Source: an uncultured Paracoccaceae bacterium (GTDB taxonomy: Bacteria > Pseudomonadota > Alphaproteobacteria > Rhodobacterales > Rhodobacteraceae). Taken from it: a DNA stretch of 64,000 nt. The stretch covers positions 1-64,000 of the forward strand of contig CANMDF010000005.1 of NCBI GenBank assembly GCA_947496605.1, given 5' to 3'. Numbering within the stretch: the stretch's first letter is position 1; each line of letters begins with the position of its first letter. The notes beneath the pieces are model-generated. The model was not told the DNA's origin. It saw only the letters and a program-made list of their open reading frames with translations, and did not search any database. Shown in pieces: positions 20,136 to 28,454 of this stretch. Made by a program: the position numbers and the translations under genes.

Positions 20136-20300
20136 GATGTCAGCTCCTTCTCCTCCCAGAGAACCTGACATCGCAGCAATGGACTTTCATCCTCCTCCCG
20201 AGAGGCCATTGCGTCCAGAATTGGTTGTTGCACCTCCTCCCGCGGCGACTGTTTCACAAACGAGCGGTGTCCTCCCTCCCGAGGCACCGCTCTTTTGCTT
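20136..20300 (+). ncRNA. Tandem hairpin sRNA array with CCUCCUCCC loops (cuckoo/CcsR-like), about 4 units
   Basis: GATGTCAG..CTCCTCCC..CTGACATC (20136-20172), GCAATGG..CCTCCTCCC..CCATTGC (20176-20212), GTTGC.CCTCCTCCC..GCGAC (20227-20249), GAGCGGTG.CCTCCCTCCC..CACCGCTC (20262-20292) followed by T-rich tract. Confidence 0.8.
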
Positions 20301-20328
20301 TTAATGGACACTTTTGGGACCCTACCCT

Positions 20329-20736
20329 TCAGCACCAAGAGGATCGCTGTCCGCCTGAATACCGTCGCGCGAGATCCTCACGGATAAGAATATCGCCGAC
20401 ATTCTGGCCATCGACAAAAAGTGTGCCGAGGCCACGCCCGTATTTGTCGCGGCCAGGCTGTGCGGCGAAGCTGATCTCTGTTGCAGCACGCACCAGGGCG
20501 CGCATCCGTGCTGTCGCCTGATCCCCGCGCAGCTTTTCGCTTTCGCATTCGGCGCGGTAAGTTTCCGGCGTATCAAACCCGGTCAATCGGTAGCGTTCCC
20601 CGTCTACATCAATGGTATCGCCGTCGATGACATAAATCTGGCTTGCGGAGAGTATCTTGGGCTGCGGTCGTTCGCTCAGCCAGTAGATCCCACCCAGCAC
20701 AAGGGCAAACAGCACGATGACATTCTGTGCTCTCAA
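20329..20736 (-). CDS. Thermonuclease (SNase-like) family protein
   Basis: VIDGDTIDVDGERYRLTGFDTPET...DKYGRGLGTLFVDGQNVGDILIREDLAR. Confidence 0.85.
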   Translation of the reverse strand: MRAQNVIVLFALVLGGIYWLSERPQPKILSASQIYVIDGDTIDVDGERYRLTGFDTPETYRAECESEKLRGDQATARMRALVRAATEISFAAQPGRDKYGRGLGTLFVDGQNVGDILIREDLARRYSGGQRSSWC

Positions 20737-21419
20737 GCTGATGTCTCAATTGGGTCTGAGCCATGTTCGGTGCCCTTCCTTACAATCTGCATCTCTTCAG
20801 CTGGAAACGGCTCCAGCAACGCGAGTGCGTCGTCAGTGCTGCCATGCAACCACTGATCGTAGTTTTCTGGCCGCAAAATGACCGGCATCCGCTCTGGATG
20901 GACTGTTTCCGTTAGAGCGTTCCCCGTTGTTGTCAGAAACGTGTGCGTTTCACAGCTCTCGGGCCCATCTTTTGTCTCATATTTCGATGCTTGCCAAAGG
21001 CCTGCGAAAGCAAAGGGGGGGCGCGGCTCATCGCCATGGAGCGCAAACCAATGAAAGACCTGTGGATTGCCGCCCGGAGGCCATTCACAATACGAGCTGG
21101 CAGGCACAAGGCAGCGTCTGTCTTTGAATGCGAACTTCCAGAACCCCGACGTGGCTACCTTGTCTGATCGGGCGTTGTTCCAGACACCTGGTGAGATGAT
21201 ATTTCCCGTCTTCTTTGATTTCTTGGTGCTCCGGAATCCCCAGCTTAAGCTGACCAGTTTGCGCGCGCCGTCTTCATCAAGGCGAACGACCGGAGCATTA
21301 TACTTGGGATAGATCGCGCTGAGCGGTTCCGCATTTCCTAGCTGATCTTGCAACGGCTGGACTTTGAACAGCTGTCGCATGGCTTCGACCGCGGTTGTAT
21401 TTGAGTACAAGTTACACAT
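20733..21419 (-). CDS. SOS response-associated peptidase / HMCES (YedK) family
   Basis: MCNLYSN N-terminal Cys2, RCLVPASSYCEW, TFLTTTGNALTETVHPERMPVIL. Confidence 0.88.
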   Translation of the reverse strand: MCNLYSNTTAVEAMRQLFKVQPLQDQLGNAEPLSAIYPKYNAPVVRLDEDGARKLVSLSWGFRSTKKSKKTGNIISPGVWNNARSDKVATSGFWKFAFKDRRCLVPASSYCEWPPGGNPQVFHWFALHGDEPRPPFAFAGLWQASKYETKDGPESCETHTFLTTTGNALTETVHPERMPVILRPENYDQWLHGSTDDALALLEPFPAEEMQIVRKGTEHGSDPIETSA

Positions 21420-21702
21420 CGATGTCAGTCCCGCTATCCGGCGTACTTTGGAAATTTGGCCGATAATACTGAATTTTGCACATGTCGAACAGCATGGCAT
21501 TGGGATCAGCTGCCTTCGGACACACTTCCCTGGCAATTACAGTTTTCGCGTCAGGTGCGTAGCTGTCCCAGCCAACGAGGTCGCAATACCGCTTGTGTGA
21601 GTAGACACCGATGCGCTGACAGTCCCAGCAAACCAACACGATGGTCTTTTGCGGCAAGTCGCAAACACGGGGACAGGCTTTGATTTTAGGGTTCGGCGAC
21701 AT
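21412..21702 (-). CDS. Small Cys-rich hypothetical protein
   Basis: Overlaps the start of the SOS peptidase gene by 8 nt; CxxC-type pairs. Confidence 0.45.
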   Translation of the reverse strand: MSPNPKIKACPRVCDLPQKTIVLVCWDCQRIGVYSHKRYCDLVGWDSYAPDAKTVIAREVCPKAADPNAMLFDMCKIQYYRPNFQSTPDSGTDIDV

Positions 21703-22183
21703 TCGCAATAAAGAACATTTGTTCAAATAGTGATTGGCCCTTCAGCTAAGCTGATCAGGCTCTAGGCTGCGGCCGAAGCCAGCTTTGCTGTCTTCGCCCA
21801 TCCGGGTCACGATCCTTAGGGCATGTCCGCTGCAAGCAGGCCGAACAGACGTTGCCATCTTCTCCATCGGATTGGAACAGCACTGCTTCCGCCATTTTTG
21901 GGCGGGTCATGTCGCTGGCAACCAGCACTTGCGCCAGCTGTGGCCAGGCACATCGAATGCAGTGAACAAACGGCAGTGGGTTGAGTGAAGAGGTGCGGTC
22001 CGTTGGATCGTTGCGATGTGATCGCTTCACCGATCGCGCGAGCTGTCATGTCTTTGCCGTTTTGAAAAAACTGACAGGAAGTTCCGGTGTGGATGATTTG
22101 GTCGTCGCCGTTTCGAGCCGCCTTGTTTCTTGTCGATGAATGGGTTGCAGATCTCGGCCGATCACGTTCCCTGCGCTGCGCTT

Positions 22184-22240
22184 CGGCAAGCAGAAATACG
22201 GTTTCCACCCAAGGGCGGACCCTCCGCATTTCCGCCTGCG
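22184..22240 (+). promoter_or_regulatory. Leader hairpin element A, copy 3
   Basis: GCAAGCAGAAATACGGTTTCC...CCTCCGCATTTCCGCCTGC, 56 nt upstream of ATG 22296; A-T to T-A compensatory change in the stem. Confidence 0.7.
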
Positions 22241-22295
22241 TGATCCTCCTTAACCGATCCGCTGAGTAACCCTCATCGAAACAAGGAGATCGAAA

Positions 22296-22511
22296 ATGTC
22301 TAACAAAATGTTCACCCTCACTGTTCCCGTCACGTTCAAAAAAGATGGCAAAGACCAAACCAGCTTCCGCCGCGTCGGCGCCGTCTTCGAAAACACCCGC
22401 GACAACGGCGAGCCGTTCCTCTCCATCAAGCTCGACTTCCCAGTAGCGGTCACTGAGCTGGTCGCCTTCCCACCAAAAGCAGATGGCGATGATGGCGACG
22501 TCACAGAATAA
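22296..22511 (+). CDS. Small conserved plasmid protein, paralogue of 4344-4544
   Basis: FTLTVPVTFKKDGKDQTSFRRVGAVFENTRDNGEPFLSIKLDFPVAVTELVAFPPK. Confidence 0.8.
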   Translation: MSNKMFTLTVPVTFKKDGKDQTSFRRVGAVFENTRDNGEPFLSIKLDFPVAVTELVAFPPKADGDDGDVTE

Positions 22512-22527
22512 GGTCCCCCCAGACCTT

Positions 22528-22554
22528 GGGGCGGCAGCAATGCCGCCCCTTTTT
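22528..22554 (+). terminator. GGGGCGGCA-GCAA-TGCCGCCCC-TTTTT
   Basis: Perfect 9-bp stem plus T-run. Confidence 0.85.
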
Positions 22555-22638
22555 CTTGTTCCAAGAATGGCTGCGTCAAGAGAGCAATGAGAAAGGCCTC
22601 CTCAGGGGCCTTTCACGATTGAGAGAAGGTCGGGCCGG

Positions 22639-22915
22639 CTTCCGCTTTGCTCTCGCCCGCCCGGCACTATCCAGTTTCCATATCCGCCCAACATCCCGTC
22701 CGTGGCCGGTCAAGGGGCAAGCGCCGCGACAAGCGCGTCGGCTTTGGCGTCTCCCGTGTCCTCGGCTACGCCTGCGGGCCGCGCCAGAGACGCTTGCGCC
22801 CCCGTGACAGTCCCCGTTCAGGCCGTGGGTCGGGCTTCGCCCTCACCACTTGTTCCGCCGAATACATACGTATTCGGACGAAAAAAGAGCCGAGGCGTAG
22901 CCCATCGGCGGAGGG
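22639..22915 (+). ncRNA. Long structured leader element B, copy 2 (candidate)
   Basis: Ordered shared blocks with copy 1; CCGAATAC-ATAC-GTATTCGG hairpin at 22858-22877. Confidence 0.6.
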
Positions 22916-22957
22916 ACAGCTTTGTCCCCTGCCCCACCACAACGGAAAGGCTGAACG

Positions 22958-23365
22958 ATGCCCCTACCCAAGCTCGTACACACCAAACGACTGACCGAAA
23001 CCAATATCCGCGAACTCAGTGTCTATTATGACAAGGGCGGAATGAACTATTGGGACTATTCCCAAAAACCCAAAGGCATCTACTTCTCCACAGGCCTTTA
23101 CGAACAGGTGCCGGGGTCTGGCATCAAATCTTGGAAAACCGGGCAACCGGGCGATGGGTACATCCTCGTGACGCCCTTGGAGCGCTACAGCAAAAAGGCA
23201 CTTCGCCTTGTGCATGAACGTGTCACCGAACATGCGGAGCAAATCCACGCCATGTTTGATCACGGCGGCGACGTTGAAAACCTCAAACGCCTCTTGCGCG
23301 GCGAACCTTTCACACCCGTTGAAATCGACGATGCAGACACCACCGTTCAGAGAGCGGAGGCGTAA
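22958..23365 (+). CDS. Hypothetical plasmid protein
   Basis: 135 aa ORF, closely followed by co-oriented genes. Confidence 0.7.
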   Translation: MPLPKLVHTKRLTETNIRELSVYYDKGGMNYWDYSQKPKGIYFSTGLYEQVPGSGIKSWKTGQPGDGYILVTPLERYSKKALRLVHERVTEHAEQIHAMFDHGGDVENLKRLLRGEPFTPVEIDDADTTVQRAEA

Positions 23366-23368
23366 GAG

Positions 23369-23962
23369 ATGGATACCCAGATCACAGCCACCGTCACCCT
23401 CAACTTTGATATCCCCGAAGGATTGGACGCCCAAGTTCAACGCGCCCGGATCGAAGACGATCTGGGGCGGCTCTATGACGCCGACAGCATAACCGGCATT
23501 GCATGCACTGGCTTTGAGGTCGACGCAATCAAGCACTTGCCGACATCACGCATCCACTTTCTATGTGCGGGCTGCGGATCGCCAGACGTTCGCGCCGATG
23601 CCTACGCCGCTTGGGACGTCGAAGCCGGTCTATGGGTCATGCATTCGGTCTATGACGAGAAATCCTGCGAAAAGTGCGGCTCAAGCTGCAGCCTGATCGA
23701 AGTTGACGAAGCGACAGGCTTGGAAATTCGGGCCTTTGCTATGGTCAACGATGAACACGGATCGCGACAGGCCCAAGAGGGTGAAACGCCTGCGTCTTAC
23801 GACGTGATGGTGACGACCAATCCCACCTCAGACGGTGAGATTCACACCTTGCACGAATTGGACGACCTGAACCACGCACAGATGCAAAAGGCCATCGCCG
23901 TGATGCAGGACACATACCCATTGGCCCCTGTCACCTGTCATTTTTGGGAGGAAGTGCAATGA
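23369..23962 (+). CDS. Zinc-ribbon containing hypothetical protein
   Basis: CAGCGS...CEKCGSS double CxxC. Confidence 0.65.
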   Translation: MDTQITATVTLNFDIPEGLDAQVQRARIEDDLGRLYDADSITGIACTGFEVDAIKHLPTSRIHFLCAGCGSPDVRADAYAAWDVEAGLWVMHSVYDEKSCEKCGSSCSLIEVDEATGLEIRAFAMVNDEHGSRQAQEGETPASYDVMVTTNPTSDGEIHTLHELDDLNHAQMQKAIAVMQDTYPLAPVTCHFWEEVQ

Positions 23963-25425
23963 ATGTGCAGAATCCTGAAATCCTTAGCGACGACGAGCTG
24001 ACCGTACCGCAGTTGCCCGCGCTCAAGACCGAAATCCGCGCCATCGTTGATGCCAGAGATGCCGCAATTGCCAAGATTATTGAAGCTGCCGAAACGTTGG
24101 AAAATGCCTATGCCTTATCCAAGGAGGCGGAACGGCTGGCCGCAAAAGCCCATATGGGCCGCAAGTTCTATGGGCTGGACCGATCCGAGCGCGGCGACTT
24201 CAAAGCTCTATTCCGCGACGGCTTTGATCTGGAAGCCTCCGTTGAGACCTACCGCCAACAAGTGGATGCCTCGATCTGGACCTATCTCTTGGAACATACA
24301 GGCATGACCGAAATGATGGATGTGACAGCTGCCCGCGCCTTTGAACAAGACCTGCGCGACGGGGTGCAGCCGGTTACCATGGAAACGCTACGCGCGACCT
24401 TTGCCGATCTGATGGGCAACGCCGATCTGATCTTTGCCCGAGGCCTTGCCACGGCCTTTTCCAAGCTGGACGCGCGATTCAAAAGCCATGATGCATTCAA
24501 GCTGGGTAGCCGCATGATCCTGACACGTGTGTTTAGCGAGTTTTCGGGCAGTTTCAGTTATTCCGGCTGGGAACGCGAAACCATCATCGATATAGAGCGC
24601 GTCTTCGCCAAGCTTGATGGCATGAAGGCAAATGGCGGAATGCTGATGCAGGCGATTGAAGACTCACGGCGCGGCGGCGGCTACGGTCCAAAGCAATCGC
24701 TCACCGAAAGCACCTATTTCCGCATTCGTGGCTTCAAAAACGGCAATGCGCATTTGTGGTTCACCCGCGATGATCTTGTCGAGAAGGCCAACAAGGTTCT
24801 GGCGGACTTTTGCGGCGAGGTCATCCCAGACGCGGCCCCTGCTGATATGGATGGCGAGGCGTTCCGGTCAGGGTCAAACCTGCCCGCGAAAGACCTGCAG
24901 TTCTATCACTCGCCCGAGGGTGTCACTGACCGCTTGTTGAGTGATCTCTATTTGGCGGAGGGCGCACATGTGCTGGAGCCAAGTGCCGGGACGGGTCATA
25001 TCGTCCGCGCACTTCTGGCCAAAAAACCGGATGTGAAGGTCACAGCCGTTGAGCTTCACCCCGACCGTGCGAACCAATTGCGCAAGCTTGAAGGCCGCAA
25101 CGTTCAGATTGTCGCGCGGAATTTCCTCAATGAACCCACTTTCCCCGTCTATGACGCAGTGGTGATGAACCCGCCATTTTATGGCACCCATTGGATGGAT
25201 CACATCCGCCATGCTTGGGATTTCGCCAAAGACGGTGGCAAACTGGTCGCTGTTTTGCCGGTGAGTGCATCCGTCTCCGACACGCCCAGGCATTTGGCCT
25301 TCCGCCGATGGGCCGAGCGCGTCAATGGCGGACGCACTTGGGGGATGTTTACTGATCTTCCACCTGAGAGCTTCGCCGAATGTGGCACCCGTATTAACAC
25401 CGTCATCCTGACTTTGCGGAAATGA
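23959..25425 (+). CDS. DUF4942-type class I SAM-dependent (N6-adenine-like) methyltransferase
   Basis: VLEPSAGTGHI motif I, VVMNPPFYGTHWMDHIRHAW motif IV; ATGA overlap with upstream gene. Confidence 0.82.
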   Translation: MNVQNPEILSDDELTVPQLPALKTEIRAIVDARDAAIAKIIEAAETLENAYALSKEAERLAAKAHMGRKFYGLDRSERGDFKALFRDGFDLEASVETYRQQVDASIWTYLLEHTGMTEMMDVTAARAFEQDLRDGVQPVTMETLRATFADLMGNADLIFARGLATAFSKLDARFKSHDAFKLGSRMILTRVFSEFSGSFSYSGWERETIIDIERVFAKLDGMKANGGMLMQAIEDSRRGGGYGPKQSLTESTYFRIRGFKNGNAHLWFTRDDLVEKANKVLADFCGEVIPDAAPADMDGEAFRSGSNLPAKDLQFYHSPEGVTDRLLSDLYLAEGAHVLEPSAGTGHIVRALLAKKPDVKVTAVELHPDRANQLRKLEGRNVQIVARNFLNEPTFPVYDAVVMNPPFYGTHWMDHIRHAWDFAKDGGKLVAVLPVSASVSDTPRHLAFRRWAERVNGGRTWGMFTDLPPESFAECGTRINTVILTLRK

Positions 25426-25470
25426 CATCGGGGGCGTTGCTTTATGCTGCGTCCCCTGCCCTCTTTGGTA

Positions 25471-25512
25471 GTCTGTCCTGGCTCCGGCACTTCGGCCAAA
25501 CCCAGGACAGAC
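25471..25512. repeat. Perfect 11-bp inverted repeat GTCTGTCCTGG...CCAGGACAGAC
   Basis: Read directly; 20-nt loop containing an internal GC-rich mini-hairpin. Confidence 0.7.
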
Positions 25513-25607
25513 GTTGCGCTGTTCGCGCGGAAGTTTGGCCAGACGGTAGCTTGCCTGGGCCTTCGCATCGAGGAGTCCGCCTCATGACGATCAAGATCGC
25601 ATCCCTC

Positions 25608-25670
25608 ATTCATCTTGCCAAAAATATCCTCGGGGGAACGCCCGTAGGGCGTGGGGGCCGACAGCCCCCT
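25608..25670 (+). repeat. Intergenic hairpin repeat copy 2
   Basis: ATTCATCTTGCCAAAAATATCCTCGGGGGAACGCCCGTAGGGCGTGGGGGCCGACAGCCCCC; matches 4241-4304. Confidence 0.75.
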
Positions 25671-26274
25671 GCTACCTATACGGCCCGCGGTACGGTTCAC
25701 CGACAAGCTGGATGTGTGGGCATCCCAAAACGAAACTGGTCGCTGCATGAAGTGAGCGAAAGTAGATGCAGTGTGCTTTGTTCGTCGACCAAAGTGTATG
25801 CGGCCTGCTGGCATAGTTTCCCGTGCCGACATGACGTTGCAGCCACTGTCGGGTCAGCTCGTTTGTGGCGGGATCAGCGCGCACACTGATACGAACCGGG
25901 AATTCCCGGTCCATGATATCGTAACGATGTGGTGACTTACTACCCATGACAAAGAACATAAGCAGAACATAGCAGGCTGATCCAGAGGGTGAGGCCCTCT
26001 GCGATTAGGAATTTCCTGGTCCCTTGGGGTTCGGACAAGCCGAACGCCACTACGGGACGTTTGCGGCATGGATGCCGCCGACAGCAAGCAAAATAGACAT
26101 TCCCGTGTTGGCGGTTACTCCGCCTGCCCGCGCCAGTCATGTCGATTTAGCTCGCCGTCTCCCAATCCTTTCTTTCATCGCATTCGAGGTTTCAGGATCA
26201 GGCGCATTCGCGCTGTCCCTCAACCCCGACCCATTGGGTGGCAGACCCAAGCGACACCACAAAGGAGACCCGTC

Positions 26275-27174
26275 ATGGCAAAATTTGATGTCTATGAGGA
26301 AGTAACAAATCAGATCATCGCAGCGCTAGAACAAGGCGTGAAACCGTGGGAATGCCCGTGGCAGAGAAACGCGGCAGCCCTTCCATTGCGTGTCACAGGA
26401 GAAAGCTATCGGGGGATCAATCATATTCTTCTGAACCTCAAGGCATGGGCGCAAGGGTATCGGAATCCAGTGTGGATGACGTTCAAACAAGCAAAGGGTT
26501 TGGGCGGGATGGTACGCAAAGGCGAGAAGTCATCGCTTGTCGTGAAGTATGGCACGTTCGAAGCAAAGGACGAAGCGCCGGAAGGTGAGACCGACGCCAA
26601 GATGCGGGGATATCTGAAAGCCTATCGCGTGTTCAACGTGCAGCAAATTGACGGGCTAGAGGAGCAGTTTCCGACGCCTGATGAGGCCAAGCCTTTGGCA
26701 ACGCGGCCTATCGAACAGCTTTCGCACATCGCGGCGGACGTGATCGAGAAAATGGGTGTGGGCTACGCGGAAGGCGGGGACCGCGCGTGCTATGTCCCGT
26801 CTTTGGACAAGGTTCACATGCCTGAGTTGTCGAAATTCAAGGGCGCGGAGTTGTTCTATTCAACCCTGTTTCACGAGTTGTCCCATGCGACTGGCCACAA
26901 GCGCCGATGCGACCGGACGAAGGAAAAAGCCGGGTCGAAGTTTGGGAACGCTGTCTATGCGATGGAAGAGCTTGTGGCTGAGATATCGGCAGCAATGATG
27001 GGGGCGCAGCTTGGCTTTCAACCCGCTCACATTGAAGACAGCGCGTCCTATGTTCAGTCATGGCTGACGGTCTTGCGGGATGACAAGCGCGCCATTGTCA
27101 AAGCGGCAGCAGCGGCACAGCGCTCCGCCGATTATCTCATGTCGAAATCAGGAGAGGTTGTAGAGGCCGCGTAG
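26275..27174 (+). CDS. ArdC-like antirestriction protein (ssDNA-binding plus zincin-like domain)
   Basis: MAKFDVYEEVTNQIIAALEQGVKPWECPW...YRGINHILL...FYSTLFHELSHATGHKRR. Confidence 0.9.
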   Translation: MAKFDVYEEVTNQIIAALEQGVKPWECPWQRNAAALPLRVTGESYRGINHILLNLKAWAQGYRNPVWMTFKQAKGLGGMVRKGEKSSLVVKYGTFEAKDEAPEGETDAKMRGYLKAYRVFNVQQIDGLEEQFPTPDEAKPLATRPIEQLSHIAADVIEKMGVGYAEGGDRACYVPSLDKVHMPELSKFKGAELFYSTLFHELSHATGHKRRCDRTKEKAGSKFGNAVYAMEELVAEISAAMMGAQLGFQPAHIEDSASYVQSWLTVLRDDKRAIVKAAAAAQRSADYLMSKSGEVVEAA

Positions 27175-27210
27175 GCCCCTGCCCTACTGTCGTTGGATGC
27201 AATTTGCAAT

Positions 27211-27627
27211 TCAGATGCAAGAAAAGGCGACTGGCTCGCCGAGGTCCACAGTTTGCGTGTTGGCACCAACACTGAGCTCAACACGCGCCGCATTGCGCAA
27301 GCCGTCAAGAAGCGGTTGCCAAACAGCCTCGCGAAGGTCGCGATTAGACAATCGACCATGGACAAGAGGCGCTGTGATCGTTTCGCCGCTTGGAAAGGTA
27401 AGAGTTGCATCTGTGTTCAGATCAGAGTTTCCGCCCACGACGATCAGCACCATGGTTTCTGTGCCGCCATAAACGCGGTTCGGGTCACAGACGAGGCGGA
27501 TTGTGGCCCCGCCATCTGTAGCTGAGTAGAGATCAAGACCGCGCGCAAAACTATGCTCCCATGCGAAGGCAGGAGCCGGGCTGAGAGCCACCACCGCCAA
27601 AAATATATGAAGTCTCTTGAACTGCAT
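27211..27627 (-). CDS. Hypothetical exported protein
   Basis: MQFKRLHIFLAVVALSPAPAFAW signal peptide. Confidence 0.6.
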   Translation of the reverse strand: MQFKRLHIFLAVVALSPAPAFAWEHSFARGLDLYSATDGGATIRLVCDPNRVYGGTETMVLIVVGGNSDLNTDATLTFPSGETITAPLVHGRLSNRDLREAVWQPLLDGLRNAARVELSVGANTQTVDLGEPVAFSCI

Positions 27628-27680
27628 TGGCTGGCATCCTTTCGGTGCCAACCTACCATTTTCAGGTCAAAATGGGAAGT

Positions 27681-27905
27681 TCATGGCCCTTCGTCGGCGG
27701 CTTCTACCCACTTGTTCTGCCAAATATCAAATGAGGCTGTCTTCGCCCCTTTGGGGTTTAGGATTTTGAGAGTGCCGGTCGTTTGACTGTCCTGCATGTA
27801 ACATGATCCAAACAGTTTTAAGGTGTCTTCGGATGAAGCAAATACGATACCCAGATCAAGGTCTTCGTCTTCGCTCTGCATCGAGTAGAGATCAGGCATA
27901 TTCAT
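27681..27905 (-). CDS. Hypothetical protein (MNMPDLYSMQSEDEDLDLGIVFAS...)
   Basis: Short ORF overlapping the upstream small ORF. Confidence 0.5.
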   Translation of the reverse strand: MNMPDLYSMQSEDEDLDLGIVFASSEDTLKLFGSCYMQDSQTTGTLKILNPKGAKTASFDIWQNKWVEAADEGP

Positions 27906-28059
27906 AAACCACGTCCTTTTCGTCGCGTGGGATATCATCGTACCACTTTGGGTCGATATCTCCGGTGTTCCATTCAAAAAGATAGCCAACAATCTCGCGG
28001 GTCTCGGCATCGCGGATGCGGGCAATTGCTTTCCCTTCTTTCTTTCGTTTTCGTGCCAT
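27892..28059 (-). CDS. Small hypothetical protein (55 aa, MARKRKKEGKAIARIRDAETREIVGYLFEWNTGDIDPKWYDDIPRDEKDVVYEYA)
   Basis: Hand-translated; protein-like composition; shorter than the ORF-track limit; downstream of leader element B copy 3. Confidence 0.6.
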   Translation of the reverse strand: MARKRKKEGKAIARIRDAETREIVGYLFEWNTGDIDPKWYDDIPRDEKDVVYEYA

Positions 28060-28109
28060 CCTGTGTCCCTCTATGAGGCGTTTCAGAGGGGCCTGACTCC
28101 GCCAGTGGC

Positions 28110-28382
28110 GAAGTCTCCGCTGCTTTGTCCAGCCGAATGGCCCATGCCATTCGGCTGGACAAAGCAGAGAGGGCGCAGCCCGTCCTGCGGCCGGAACCGG
28201 ATTGAAGACAGGGGGCCGGAGGGCTGAAAATTGGGGGGACCGCGCGCAGCGTGGGGGTGCCGATTTTCTGCGTGGAGGCTGGCGCGTTCGCGCGACATCA
28301 CAACCCCTGTTGAAAGCCGGGGCCGGATGGCAGGCGGATCGTAAAGCAGATCAATGCCGACGCGCCTAGAGCGAAGCGGAGG
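28110..28382 (-). ncRNA. Long structured leader element B, copy 3 (candidate), includes a 22-bp perfect hairpin
   Basis: CTCCGCTTCGCTCTAGGC...GGACGGGCTGCGCCCTC...CCGAATGGC-ATGG-GCCATTCGG on the minus strand. Confidence 0.55.
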
Positions 28383-28454
28383 GGGCGTTGTCCCCTGCTC
28401 CAATCAATCCCGCCTATTGCGGGATTTCTCTGGTCTTAATGCGTTGGAGTTCAG

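Noticed and set aside
20136-20292. Hairpin array considered as CRISPR
   Set aside because: Stems differ in every unit while the loop motif is conserved, the opposite of CRISPR repeats; fits cuckoo-type RNA
25200-25832. 210-aa minus-strand ORF across the methylase 3' end and the TATCCTCGGGGG repeat
   Set aside because: Spans a methylase coding end and noncoding hairpins; low-complexity composition
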